Assembly: GCA_016801845.1 (NCBI GenBank)
Contig: CM028910.1
Coordinates: forward strand, 14,910,629 to 14,974,628
Reading direction: 5' to 3'
Origin: Polydactylus sextarius
Taxonomy: Eukaryota; Chordata; Actinopteri; Polynemidae
DNA length: 64,000 nucleotides
Program-made: the position numbers and the translations under genes
Notes under the pieces: model-generated
Told to the model about the DNA's origin: nothing
The model's input: the letters and a program-made list of their open reading frames with translations, nothing else
Database searches by the model: none
Shown: piece by piece, positions 23,149-38,000 of the stretch
Numbering within the stretch: the stretch's first letter is position 1
Layout of the letters: each line of letters begins with the position of its first letter

Positions 23149-26100
23149 GAAACAGTTACCCATTGTGATTTGGAAACTGTGGTTGTTCATATTTAAAAGA
23201 GTCTGATTTTTTATATTTTTCCATTAATTTAATATGCAGTACATCCACACTATGTCACGGTTAAACTAATTATCAAAACAACAACAGTTTTCTGAAAGAG
23301 CTGTACCAAATACTCAGTGACAATACAAACATTGAGAAAAATTTAATGTTCATAAGAACAGTGAACCTATTAGTCTAATATGGAGTAGTTTGATGATGGA
23401 AAACTAATCTCGAAATTCCTAACAATAAATTCATTTATCAAGCAGAACTACAGCGCTCTCTGTGTGGTTCCACCTTCTTAAATTTAAAGGTTCTTGGATC
23501 TTTGTCTTGCAAACCAAATGTCTGATAGAATGAGGGTTAGACAAAAAACATGCAACTTAAACCTGTTTCCTTGTTTCCTTGAGAAGGCTGTCATTGGTGT
23601 TTTTGCTGGTTTCTGTTATTTTATGGGCTAACAATGTAATGTATGCATGAAAAAAATGAGAATCGATATAAATACTATTAGTTGTAGACCTTAGCTTAGG
23701 TGTACATATCAGACATTAGTATTCATATTAAAATGTTGGTCTTCAAGTCTCACAAGTAACTAGTTAAATTATTAATCACCAGGACCACTGAAAGTGTGTT
23801 TTCAGCATGTAGCTTTACAAAATGTCACTTTTGGTTATTTGAGTCAAAAAGTCTCACAACCAAAGTAACAGAACATATCCAACATATCCAACAATGGAGC
23901 TTTGACGATGACAAATGATACATAAATGTTTTTGAAAAGAGTGACACAGATGTACTGTGTGGGCTGGTTTACACTTGATAAATGACGTGTTTCTAATTTA
24001 CCTTAAACGCATCTTTGGCAGTCTGTACTTTGTTGTCTTGTTAAGAGCCTTTGCACAGATGCTGGCATATCTGCAATTAGCTTATATCAGCTGATACATC
24101 AGCCCGGCCAATTTGCGGAAAATATCTATTTATACATATTTTCCAAGTTTCCCCCAACAACGTTCGACAGCATTTAAAAAGTTGAAGTTTCACACAGAGT
24201 CATGAATTCACTGTTTGGCTGCATTATAGAGATAAATAAAGAGTCCAAGTCCACCCACACCACTCACATCAATATCAAATCAACGAGTCCATACCCTTGG
24301 AGAGAGACTATGCCATTACAAATCAACCACACAGACTGTGACTTTGTCCCAAACACAAGACGACAAACACAAACTGTTGATACCACACACAAACACTGCC
24401 CAAATATCTCTGCATGCTCCACATGCAGACTATGTGTATGAGACTTAGTGTGTTCTCTAGCCACCAATTGTAGGCCGCCGAGTCAGATATTTATTACTAT
24501 TGATCTAGCTGGTCCTGGCTGGAGACTTTTGTTCTGCCGACTCGAGGCTCTGACCTCAATTAAGTTATGAATTTCTATCTGATAGACTGGGAGCGCTTGG
24601 GGCCTGCCGTGGCCGTGCTACCACGCTGGATTAATTAGAATTAGCAGTGCTGCAAGTCGCCCTCCCTGCCTCATGGATCATGTTGTTTTAATACAAAGTA
24701 GAGGTGGAGGCGGGTAGGGATGGAGCGAAGGGGACGGGAGCTTTTGGGGGGAGGGAGGGGAGAGTGATGAGGAGAGGAGAAAGAGAGAGACGGACAGAAA
24801 AAAAGCAAAAAAAAAAATGCAGGAATGAGTCTAGTAAAAGCATGTGAGATGCAGTCATGTGCTTCAGACCTGCGCTGCATCGCCCTCTAACCACCTCCTC
24901 TTACTTTAAGCCTTAACAATGTTTCCTTCCTGCCATTGTGTTTGTGTTGTGCTGACCTGCATCTCACCTGTCCTTCCTCTTTGTCAGCTTAATCCCACCT
25001 CCGTGCCTTACCCCCTGAGTAATCACTCTAAGTCAGACATTGTGTAAATCTACTCTGGGTCATTCCTGACTTTTGTTGTCGTCTGAAAAACACCTCAAAA
25101 ACCTTGCATTTTCCACTCGTTCCCACAGAGGGACGTGTCCCTTTTCTCTAAGTGCATTTCCATGGTAACCTGAAAGCTTGTTGGGAGGGTGAGAGGAGGC
25201 TTTGGGATTTCTACCTGAAAAACAAAAGTTGTGTGTGTGTGGGATGAGGCTTAGCTGTGGGTATGGGATTACAGCATCTGGACAGAGAATGACCACAGGG
25301 AGAGTGGACGTGGACATGGATGCACACACACACACACACACACACACGCAGAGCACTGAAACAACAACCGCTGCAACCTTGAGTTATGAAAAAAACATAC
25401 TTACTATCAACAAAAAGCACTATATTTATGAGTTTGTGTTTATCTCTAAGTAGCATAACCTTAATTCCAATGATAATTTTTTTTTTTTTTGTATTTTTAA
25501 TACATATTTTGGCTACTTTTAATTGTAAATAGTGATAAGGAAGTTTTAAGACACATTTGTCTGTATTGTTCCTTTTCCATTTGTCATTTGTATATCTGGT
25601 TTAAGTTCGGTTTGATGACAATGTGTACGTACGATAATTGAATACAATAAATCAGACTTTATTCAGTGCAGAATATTATTGTCCTGTGTTTTACCTGATA
25701 TTTATACAGCCTAACAATCCTTATTGAGAGGAATTAAGGCATTCATTGACGCTATTGTAATCTGTCATATCAATTAAAATTCAATCTTGATGTACATTTC
25801 AGTTGAAACTGTATAAATAATTTATATCATTCTGACAAAACAGGACAAACCTGTCAAATGCATTAGCGTTTAATTTTATCTTAACATGAAACAACAAGAC
25901 AAGAACTTTGTTACAAGAGCAAAGTTAATTAAAGTTCCTTTCTGGCCCCGTGAAGCGTAAAGAAAGTGTTAAGAAAAGTGTTGAGAAAAAAAGAGATTGT
26001 TTTGTCAATTAATTCTACTTATTCAAATCAGGTAATTAAACTAAAAGAACAAAATCTGACCAAGATTTTATATCACATTCTGGTAATTGCAGCATGTTTT

Positions 26101-29100
26101 TATGTCATTACCCAAAAAAGTATTGAAGCTGGATACAAATATCTAATATCTCTTCAATCTAAACAAAACGGTTCTGTTTTCACGCTCTGTCGTGATACAA
26201 AGGAATGTCCTTACTTAAGCCTATTCTTCATTAATGCTCTTAAATGCATTCTAGCACACAGAATATAAGTCCAGTGTTTCAGCCTTAATTTCCATTATTA
26301 CATTAAGTGAGGTTTTATTGTCATCTTTCGCACAGTTGGTGCTGTCTGCCCCACTTTTTCTGCGTGTGTTAGCTGAGAGGGCTGTGATACGGTGGGGGCG
26401 GGGTTAATGTACAGTACCAACACCAGGGCCTGGTCTACAGTTGGCAGGTGGCAGAGTCTGTCATCTGTGTATTCAAACACACACCTATTGTAGTCCCACT
26501 CCGCCTTGATCCAGGATTAACTATCAAACGAGCCCTTAATGCAGGTTACCAGGGTTTGGGAACAATTCACTAAAACAATCAGTTGATTAATTTCAAACGA
26601 TTTCCCTCCTCTGCCAAGCAAATAATAATACTTTTTGTTTAAACTCTCAAGTCCCCCTCCCCTTTTTTAATCAACAAATTAAGCATAAATCACGTTTGAT
26701 CTTTATTTACTGGTTTGCTCGGCAGTTGGTAGAGGTCAAGAGAGATTACTGGTCGCTCTAATAGCCTGCAAACAACCCAAACATTCCTCGATTCCTCTCA
26801 TGAACACACACAAAACCACCCATACTCTTTGTTTCATGTGACAGGAGGCTTTGGACAAAAAGGGCAGAAACATAAAACTGTGCATTGATTTTTTTTTTTT
26901 TTTTTTATTTATTATTATTGTTGTTCTCCAATACAACAAATTGCTTCTTTCCTTTCCTCCTTTCCTTCCTTCACTATTGACCTCATTGACTTCACCCCAA
27001 GAAAAATAAAAAACAAAAGGATGTTCGAGCAGGTTCTAATGAGAAGCATATCGTTCTGTAAGCTTTACATAGTGAGATAATTTGGCATTGCGACAGAGTG
27101 ATATGATTTAGCTGACTATATTTTTCTCTCAGCCACCTCTTTGCCACCTCATAAATCTGCTACCAGTAACTGCTGCTGAGGTCCAGTTTTTTTAATATTC
27201 AGTCTCCTCTGCTGCTGCCTTCCTCTGACACCTGAGAGACAGGCAGGTGGGAGGGTCCTGATGGCCTGAATACGGTACATGAATTCAGGTGATGCCTATA
27301 CTTTAATTGGCCACAAAATCCTACCTCTGAATCACTATTTTGATCTATCTTTCCATCACATCTAATTACTTGAAATAAAAAAGAGTTTAAAAAGAAAAGA
27401 AAAGAAAAACAAGATTTTAAATACTTTAAATTCATCCAAAATCTTATCCCCGTTTGCTCAATTACAAATAGTTTAAAAAGTGAAAAGGAAAAATTTGATT
27501 TCCCCCCTTTTGATACAAAATGAAGAAGTCAAACAAATGTGTCCAGGAAATGAATAAGGACTGAGCTCAAATTCAAGCATTCAGCATCACCACCAGGCCG
27601 AAGATTTATGTCTAACACTTTTCTCAAAACTCCTGGCACCTGGAGAAATCTGTTTGTCTTTTAATGATGGATACATGACTGTAAATACGCTACATCCTAC
27701 AAAAGGACAAAAGCCTCTATCTGTACATCAATCCTCCTCTACTGTCATTATCTTGATATGGCTCTAAATCATCAGTGAAGTGTTTCGTAGTTATCCCACT
27801 GTTAAGTCTTTTATGAACCATTCTCCACAAATCCACCCCTCTCTCTGCTGCAATCAAAACAAAAAGGGCCACACATGACCACAAAAGAGAAAGTCATTTG
27901 TGAAATGTCCTGATTATGTGGGTTGTGCAACGTAAAACAATTTGCCTGATTACTTCCAATTGATTCGGCCTTACAGTTAAAGCCTCAGTGTGCAGCCTGG
28001 TGAAGTGCACTGTGTCGTGCCACTGGGCAGGGAAGAGGAGTAATTTCTCCGATGTGCAGCTGAGCCAGCTTACCGCCAAAGCTAAAGCCTCCTGGATGCG
28101 GCTAAACCTTGGGAAAGCTAAACACTAGGCTAGCTACCAGCTAACTCTGTCTGTTAAAGCCCTGGGGGATTTGTCTGTGGCACAAAGTGAATTAAAGGTG
28201 ACCTTCTGGGAGGGATGGAGAGGATGGAGAGTAAAGAGAGAAGGGCAATGGGGGTGCTGAAGATGTCACTCTTTGGCCTGGGTTTACATGTGTGCTGAGC
28301 GGTGTTATAGGAATTATAAGGCTCCTCCTGCTGCTTTCCCTTCATATCCATCTTAACTTCATCTGTTACACACACTGATACCTGCTGATCCACGCGGGAA
28401 CAGACCTCGACCTCTCAAATAAAACCCAGCCACTACACTTCAGTTGTCTGATATGTAAAAAAAAAAAAAATTCAAGACAATTTCTATTGTGTGAACCTGC
28501 GTGGTAGCACAAATGTGTCTGAAACTGCAAATAAAACAAGGGTGTACATGAGAATAACAACTCAAGTAAGAGTCAGAGTCAAGCTCTGAAATTACATATT
28601 TATGTAGGTACAGGGGTGAATTCCAATAACACAATAACACAGACCTGAAATGCTTCTGAAATGCCTGAAATGCTTCAGACCTGAAATTTCCCTGTAGAGC
28701 TAAAATAAAATAGTGGAGTTACTGACTCTACAGTCAGTAACTCCTAATGAACTACTCCAGGCAAATATAAATGTCTTTATATTAACAAGAGGGGTTGAAA
28801 TGCTCTCTTCGGAGGTATGATTTTGTTTTAAACTGGGCATGAAAACCCAAAAGGACAGAAAGAGACATGCCACTCACCTGACAGTTGATGTCTGCTTTGT
28901 GCTGCAGTAATACGGACACCAGCTCCTTATGTCCTCTGTCACAGGCCCAGTGCAAGAGAGCCCGACCCTGCACACACATCATAAGATCAGAGAAACAGGA
29001 CATTGTTTATAAAAAAAAAAAGCCTGCATAAAACCTGTACAACTACACAGTTAACAGAGCCAGAATGTTTAAATTACCTTTATTACGTACGATGTCATAA

Positions 29101-29326
29101 CTAATAGGATTTTAATTTCATATGCTGTTAAGTGACATTTATGAATTACACAAGGAAAAAGAAACGCTGCATCTTTCTCCATCTCCTGGGCCTCGAACTT
29201 AACCAGACTTCAATCAGTTTCTTTTCTTCCAGACAAAATAAATTATGCACAACCATTCAGAACTCAGAGCCTTTGGACCTCAGCTCTATAATGACCTGCT
29301 GACAGAGTGACGAGATATGTGGACTG

Positions 29327-29364
<38 letters not shown>

Positions 29365-32300
29365 ACAAGTGCAGTAGGTGATTCAAGCGCAGTCCAAAAT
29401 CTCCAGGACAAATTGCAGAAACCTGCACACACACCCCCCCTGTTCTATCCTACACAGACAGGCTCACACAGACACGTATGTGCACATCATCCGCTCCTTT
29501 AGGTCCAAGATCATTGTTCTAATAAAACCATGCAAGCTCATTTTTCAGTGAGGCCAATTAAGTAAAGCAAACTCTCCGAGTCCAATTCTGTTGCTTAAAT
29601 CATATTGATCACCATGGCTGCATGTTAAAATGGATACTTATGAGCCAGGCCAGAATACCAATAAGTTGGTCTCTCTCTCTCTCTCTTGTTCTCTGTCCCT
29701 CCTCGCCCCTTCTTGCCCCTTCCTGCTCTCTTCCAGGTGTGCTGCTGTTAACTGCTGGCCACATTTTCACTGAAGACCAGAGTTTACTATTTCCAACAGG
29801 TCACTACACTGACTCAGTATAACACTGATTTCTGGGATGTTGCAGTAATTAATAAAAACCTGGATGTGTCACACAGGATAAGTGCAGCATTCAAAGTTGA
29901 GACGACAACATTAACAGAAACAGAGACCCGAGACAGCCTTGATATTTAGAAGAGACGACAATAAGAATGAGGTAACCTTTTATCATAGAAGGTAAAACTT
30001 CACATAACAGGTAGAGAGAAATCTCCACCATCTATTAGAGGAGGTCAAGTCAAACTTACATTCACTGTGAAAAGAAACACTGACATACAGACAGACTAGC
30101 AATGGTAGAGCATCTGTAACCAGAGGCACAAACGGGCAAAACATGCAACGACTTGCAGCACACGTTTGCATAACGTACAGTACATACAGGTGTGAACATC
30201 CCACTGCTTCTGTTCCCTCTTATCTCTCCTCTGTCTCATTCTCTCTGCCTCTTTGCCTACGAATACGCTTGAGCTTTTGTATATCTAATTTAGGAAGGAG
30301 AGTAGCCAAGTATTAAAAAAAGTTTGCAGGTGTGTTTCACATCTGAAATACACCAATGTGTAATATATAAACTATATATACAATATCAATTTCATTGGTA
30401 TGTTACCACTTTCTTTAAATGTCAAAGCAGGATTAAAAAAAGGTGAGTAATAAGCACATTTAAATTAATTACAATAATTATTACAGTTTCAGGTTTGGAA
30501 ATACAAACATTTGTATGATTTTGAAATTGTAACAAATAATGATTAAAATATTCAAAAAGACATAATGATGACAAATAAAGTAAAACCAGGGGAACGTAAC
30601 ACAGAACTATAAATGACAGTATTCTTAGCTTGTTAAGTAAAAGCTTTGTTCGAGGCCAACTACTGTTCTGTTTTGGGAAGCAATAAACAAGCCAAGTATC
30701 CATTTCATTTAGGTCCAAACAATGCTCGATGTTGTAAGGCCTTCCAGAGGTGATCATGACATATTAATTACATAGAAATTTGCCTAATCTGACACTGTCA
30801 GTTCTTTCTCCTTTTCTCCAGTGACGACCTTCAGATATACATAATAACCTGTTATGATCTTCTTGTTTATCATTAACTTGCTCATGCAACAAACCTGAAT
30901 ATCTCCATGTAATAAAAATCATTATATTGATAAGCTGAATTTTAGTTTTTCTGTTACCTTTGTGTTGTTTTTTTTTCATTGCATTTGTACAGCTAGATTA
31001 CTTAAGTTTATTTATTATCTGAAAAATAAGTTTACAAAAAGCCCATGCGGTAAGAGGCTATGTGTATTTGCACTATTGATATTGGATGATTTAATTGAAC
31101 ATCCAAATGTTTAATGCGTTCTCAAAATTTACCGCACACTTACAGTCTAAATGAGTGGCACCGTTGGCAGTAAGTTAAAATTAGAAACATGTAACACAGG
31201 TGTATATCTGTCACAGCAACACAGAGTATCTGCTGAGAGAAAGCTGCTCTCTGAGCTGCAGCAGTGGATCAGGCTGCTTTGCTGATGTGAAACTTCACCA
31301 GTGCCCTCTGCTGCTGAGAAACTGGCACTGCGGGTGAGCAGACGGCAGCATTAGGAGACAGACAAAGCTTTCTCTGTCGCTGAGGGCCCTCAACCATCTG
31401 GTCTTTGACTGGGAACTCACCAGCTTATCTGAGGAGTGACTGTGATGAAAGAGCGGCAGGGAGCGAGCCATTTGGCCTGGCCGATAATGAATCAAGGACT
31501 GATGAATGGATTTCAGGGTCAATCCAGAAAACACCTCGCGATGGTAATAATAGCTATTCACGCAATTTACACACCTCAGCCAGAGAAGTGGTTCCCATGT
31601 GTTTGAGGCTTCAGGTCATTGAAACCATTATGTAATGATTGCAAAAAGCCATCCCCCAGTGACCTGTATTTTTCATGATACTCCTCTGATCATTTTCACC
31701 AACCCTTGTGCACAAGAGGTCAGAGCAAGAGACAACAACCCTGCAGCTGATATGAATTCAGAGTGTAGCTAAAATACACTTCAGCAGAGTAAATGACTTC
31801 TTACATTGTGGTTTGAACATGAATCCTGTGGTAAAAGGTTGATTTTCCTATTCTCCCTCTGCTCTGTTATTTACATAGATAGTACAGCGTTGTCATGTAA
31901 ATGTGCAACCATAGTTTAACTTTGCATATAAGTACTGTATTTTGTAGTTACCTCTTCATCTTTAGTATTGACGTCCACTTTCTGAGAGCTGATGGCCTTG
32001 GTGATGTGGTCGATGTTGTTTTCTCTGCAGTAGTCAAAGATGTTCTTATCCTCTTCCCTGGTAGAGAGCGAGAGACAGAAAATAAAATAAAAAAGAGGGA
32101 TAAAGGAAAATATAAAGTCAGTTATATTTTGTTGAACCATCTTATAGTTCAAGAATCAGATGGTCCCTTTTTATATTTTAAAATATCTCTGTGAAATCAC
32201 ACAACAAATAGGGAAGTGAACTTTTGCGGTGCTTCCAACTTTAGAAATTAAATTAAATAAAAAATAAATTTAAAAAAGCATTCATTTCCACATTCTCTGC

Positions 32301-34192
32301 CCTCGTTATGTTGAATAATCCACCTCATTTAGCATTCCCATCACTGTTGCTTTCTACAGAAGAAACATTCTCAATGTAAACTGTCAACTTTTGTTTATTA
32401 TCCAGATGTTTTAAGATTTTTGCTAAATGAGCCAAATCCCTATTGTACATTTCTGAGACACAGAGTGTCTCAAAACCAGGACAAAATTAAAACTCTAAAC
32501 TCTAGAAAGTGGAAGAGGGATAATTTGGGTGCCCTTTAACTTCTTTTAAATCCTTTGTGTGTTAAGTGTGTACAAACCTTGGATGTTACTTAAATATTTA
32601 GTCATCAAACACACAGACATAAGAGATAACAGAAACACATAACTACTCTCACAGACAAGCGGCAGCCACACGCGTCTCATCCCTTGGGAACGTTGGCATA
32701 TGAAACACACACAGCGGCACTATCCCGACTCTGATTATATCTCTGTGTCTCTAATCACCTCCTGGCTTTGGGGACAGGAGTGAGAGCTGGGGGGAGGCAG
32801 GGTGCAGTGGTGATGGAGGTTTTGCTGGCTGAGGGGGAGAGAAGGGGTGAAATCTCATTTAGAGCTTTACGCCTTCCCCTTCCGCTTATCCATGCTGGTC
32901 ATTTAAATTAATTGAATTTAGTGCTCTATTGTCTGACAGAAAGCCTGCATATCCACCATTGCGCCACCCCCACACAGAGTAAGTCAGTCATCCCCAAGGC
33001 CAAATCCCACAGTTCCCGTCTGTGACGCCTGCCACCTCTGCCCTACTGGGCCTTACAAGTCCCACAGCACATGTCTGGCTCCAGCCACACAGGAGCCACT
33101 GTGTGATGTTGTCCCATTAGGACAGAGGGTGCTATTTAGTTTGGTTGAAGAGAGCATGGTCTTGACACTGTTGTGGTTAGTGGATCAATTGCCTTACGCT
33201 GACAAACATCTGTTACATTGGTGAACAAGCAATTTGGCTGTAACACTTACAAAAACATGTGAGAAACAGTGAGCTGCAAGCATATTTTAAACCAAAAAAT
33301 ATAAATGTTGTATTTAACTAAAGAACACCCAGAAGCTTTATCTGCCTAACAGATAAATGAAAAATTATGTTTAAAAGGTTGTAAAAGTCAAAATGAGAAC
33401 TTCATCCTCTCCTGCTCAAATTCAAAGTATTTTGGACCCTTATAATTTATCTATCCAATTATTTTTTACTGAAATTTAAACTGCCAAACTAAAAAGGTTT
33501 GTTTACAGTGTAGTCTGTAACACATGTGCTTTAATGGGCTGCATCTAGAGTCCCTGAATTCCACTGTAAGACCCACTGCCCTATAATATGCATCCTTCTT
33601 CAGTACACACCAGCCATTCCTGACCATGATCTGAATATTCTGTTGTTTACTTTGAAAACACAGTCCAAATTTAATACTAACTGAGGACAAAAAGTTCTTT
33701 AATGAACCTCTGCACCTCCTTTTCTTCATCTTTTCATCTGCACGCTTTCTCTTTCTCTCTCCTCTCGTTCCTCTCCCCTGTCCTCCTGCCGTTTCCTCAT
33801 CAGCCTGTGATGAATTATGAATAACTCATTACACTTTTATCACAGCTAGGTTATGTATGAGCACATTCATTTGCATACTCCTGATTACCACCACTATGTT
33901 TATTCATGAGCCTCTACGCTGGGCCACACCCACTTCCTTGTCTGATGGCCACTGTGACCCCAAGTGTCCCTGACGCGTGGCCGCCATCCGTCTCCCTCGG
34001 CAACTAATCAATAGGCCAGCTCATCAGTCTTTCGTTGATGGTCGGGCTGGGTTGTCGTGACGGGCGCATGACACATGCTCCTATATACAAAGCACAGTGA
34101 GGCTAAGTATATAGTGTAATGTTATATAATACACAAAAAGCTCACAAATGAATGTACACACAAAAATAAATGTAATATAGTATGAATACAAC

Positions 34193-34224
<32 letters not shown>

Positions 34225-34967
34225 CACACATAAACACACACATACACACACACATATAAACATTATAAACTAACATGATTAATGTGGGTTCTATAAACAA
34301 CGCGACATCGACAGCGCCGCAGTGCATGCTGGGAAGGTCACAGGCTACTCCGTCTTCACAACAGCCAGGGTACCAAGGGTTTTGTGTGTGCGTGTGTATA
34401 TTTATAGTTGTGCGTGTGAGCTTGTTGGACGCTCACATGTGTGTGTCCAGTCTGGTGTACGGGCAGATATGTCCTTCATCCATCAGGCTAAACTGGCCAC
34501 AGTAGTGGAGAACACTCATCTACCTGGCCTGAGCTTCACTGATCAACACCATGGCCACACCATCCATCACACACATACCAATACACACACACATACAGGG
34601 CTACACAATCTGTCATCACATCCCCTATAGAACCCTGGTCTACACTCCAAACATGGAAGTAAGAGAAACAACGAGAACTCAAATAACTGAGCGTCGGCTT
34701 CCAGCAAAGTGTCCGCACAATAAAATCTCCTGTGTTTATCAGACTCCTTTTTCAGGGAGGGTGAGAGAATTACAAATGTAGCATTCAAAGCCTGCTCAAT
34801 CACGCACTGATCAACTCAGTAGCCCAGGGATATCGCTAATCAATCCCACTTTTGTCGATATACATGCCACACACACACATGCACACACTCCGAGCTTGAG
34901 ATGAGCACTGAGCAATGCAATTAACTCTCTGTCTGGTTAACAGGTGCTTAGCTGTTTAATATGGAGT

Positions 34968-35008
<41 letters not shown>

Positions 35009-38000
35009 AATGAGGAAATTGAAATGCAGCAGAGCAGTGAGTGTGACAGTTCCAGCAGGTTGTGCATGGATTCAGATGCAATCGTGTAGATGTATAGCGG
35101 CAAGTCTATGTTTATGTGTGCACACATGTGCATAACTGTGTGTATGTGCCATGTTAATGACTTCCTCCTCCTTCCTGACCTCCCTCGGGGCACTGCTGTA
35201 ACTGGATATCACCAAGGGGAGCACCATTCTGGGAAACCTGCTGTACCCGCCTCCCTCCGCTGTACCCGGCCTGTCTTCATCAACCCCCCTGGAGTACCCC
35301 CCGAATCGTAACGTAATTAAAAAGGGAAGACTCTGACCGCCTCTTCCCAAAGGCTGTGCATACTAATCACATACAGCCATTTAGGAAGAAAACCTGCAGG
35401 ATTCACACATCTCATTTTCATCTCCAAAAGAGCTCTTTTTCATTGAAATGAAGATGAGCTTTTTAAGCTTGAGTAAGTCTGCCAGGCAGAAGTAAATGGA
35501 GAATATATTTCATTAACATAAATCAGAACTGTATGACATCTCAAGACCCTAACTGCAGTTACAGTCTGTTGAATATAATCAAATACAGCAACCATGGGTT
35601 AACAATGCCAGACTTAGACTGACCTAAGCATTAAATAAGTGGTGATTCACAACTGGAGGAAAAAGCTGAGTGTGTTCGAGCACCCTGGAGATCTGGGAAA
35701 GGCTTTTAGTTGCTTTGGCATCTGAAAACACAACTTAACCCAGAGCTGAATAAAGAGCTGAATGTGTGAGATGTGTACAGGGTCAACAAACACACAAAGC
35801 ACATCCTTGAAACTCTGAGATGTGACTGTTGTTTCCTGTGTGTGTGTCTGTGAGTGTATCTGTTACTTCTGATATGGAAATACCTGATCATCTCCTCCTC
35901 TTGGTATAGAGAGCTGACTGCTGCTCCTCCAAAGCCTGTCCTTCTTTCTGCTCCTTGTCTTGCCTGTCAAAGAGAAACAGTCACATGCTTATACAGAGTT
36001 ACAACTTAAATGTGATATTTACAGATCAGTTACCGTCATCAAACTTCTTGTTCGGTGAAAAATAGTGTCACCAACCCAGTCTAGTTCAGCTTAGTTCTGT
36101 GTGTTGCACCTTGTTGTTGTTGTCATCCTATATGGACAGAAGCACTGACCTAACTGTTTTGTGCGCTCAGTGCAATACAATAGGGGTGGGTTAATCTATT
36201 CACCATGAATGACTTACAGCCCCTGCACAACTAATGCACAACAGAGATAAAGTTCAAAACGTGCAATTTTCAAACTCAAGTCTCTGGGGGTTTAGACGTG
36301 ACCTCACCGACAATAAATAACCAATAACATACATCACAACCACATAAAATATATTGCGCCTTCATTTGTGACTGTTGTTAATCTTTTGTGTTTTCGTGGA
36401 ATTCCATATTGCATTCAGTTCAGCCAAGACTTTATTACCCAGCCTATTCTTTGCTGACCAACCTTGACTCACAAAAGAACCCACACAAATCTGATTTCAG
36501 AAAATGGGCAGAGTAGGGAAGAACATGACAAGCGAAGCAAAACAACTGTGCGTGCACTTTTGGGACAACCTAATTCACTTCAGAAACTCAGAATATTCGC
36601 TGATGCACTGGCCCTGCTTCTCTGCAGTGTAATGTAATATAAAGCCAGTGTCTGCTCAACAATTGAGACAGGAACAGAGGTCAAATTCTGGCTATTATTC
36701 TCTCCTCTGCTTCTCTGTCTATGCACTCCTACTTACACCATTTTAACCGTGCTTGCCAAAGAATAGCCCCTGCCATGCTAAGGTGCTTTGTTAACACTAA
36801 TACAATCAGCCTCTTTTCAGAGGGGGGCATGTGGGGGGGCATTTGTGCATTTGGTGGCCTGTCTGCTGGACTCTCTCCTAGCATTGTGCAGTTATGGGGG
36901 CAGAGTCAGCGAGTATTGTCCCACAGTGTGGTCGAAGACAAAAGAATGTGTCAGGACTGGACACGTGGTTGACAGTGACACTATTAAAGTGACATTAAAT
37001 ATTGACAGAGAGCAAATAAAGAGGGTTAGGGAATGATTAATACAGTAAAAACAGGCTGCACAGAAGTGGAGAACAATGAGGAGGGAGGAAATGGAACAGC
37101 CATGGAGAGATAAAGGAAACCAGAGGGAAAGAAGAAGGGGGAAATAAAATAAAAAAAAGTGCAAGCAATGAGACACTAATGCTACTATATTGTATTAATG
37201 TCTCTATACAATACAGGTCATTGTTTGCTTTTCCAAGTACAGGAAAACACACAGTCTGGTCAGGTGTTTGAGTCATCTGAACAGCGATATCACTTTTACT
37301 AAATTATAAGCTGCTAATTTGGGAACATGGAAGTGTTTTCCTCTTGATTTTATGTGTAGCTCAATAATTTAAACACCTAAACAGGATTACTTTTAGTAAA
37401 TCAATGTTTTTGGTGGTTACAATAGCTAATAGTGGGTTTACACATAACAAAACATACATATGTACAGAAAGAAAATAGACAGAGAAACTTTTATGTCAAC
37501 ACTCTCCAACTCCACCATTTTAGTATAATGGCCACTTTAGATAAATTTGATGTCAAATATTAGATAAACACATGTTTCAAGACATAAAAGCATTATGTTG
37601 TTTCATTAAATAATGGAACCTCATAAAACTCGACACCAAAATGGTGTTGACTAAATTTCAGAGATAATTTCCTTTGTGGCACCAACAGCAACACTTTTGA
37701 TTTAACACCAGTTTTAATGTAGATCCCTAAATGTGTAAATCAATAGTTTCAGACTTAACTTTGATGATTTTGAACAAATGCAACGTACCTATTGCTGCCA
37801 GCTGCTATATACTTCATTGCAAACAGAGTTTTATTTGGCTCAGTGTACTTAAGATTGTCCTTTGAGAATGGTTTCTTAAAAACTGACACACACAGCAATA
37901 AGTTGGCCTAGTTGAATACAAGCGTATTCATCAAACACACACTTTGAGATGAACATCATGCATAACATGTTTGTCGTTCTTAGTGATCTGTTAGTGATAC

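Larger units (their letters stand above)
12572..28877 (-). other. acbd6: acbd6 intron 6 (16.3 kb)
   Basis: The largest intron of the gene. It contains three decayed copies of one repeat family (13195, 15417, 21629), a Tc1/mariner remnant (18025), microsatellites, a long pyrimidine tract (14460-14802) and blocks of possible regulatory sequence (about 20260-20480 and 24455-24675). No host exon was recognised on either strand. Confidence 0.85.
32058..35883 (-). other. acbd6: acbd6 intron 4
   Basis: A 3826-bp GT-AG intron holding a repeat-poor block at 33770-34065, an interrupted CA region at 34193-34258 and a GT run at 34964-35007. No exon was recognised inside it. Confidence 0.85.

Noticed and set aside
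35661..35685. GTTCGAGCACCC resembling a tRNA B box
   Set aside because: No matching A box or cloverleaf in the preceding 60 bases.
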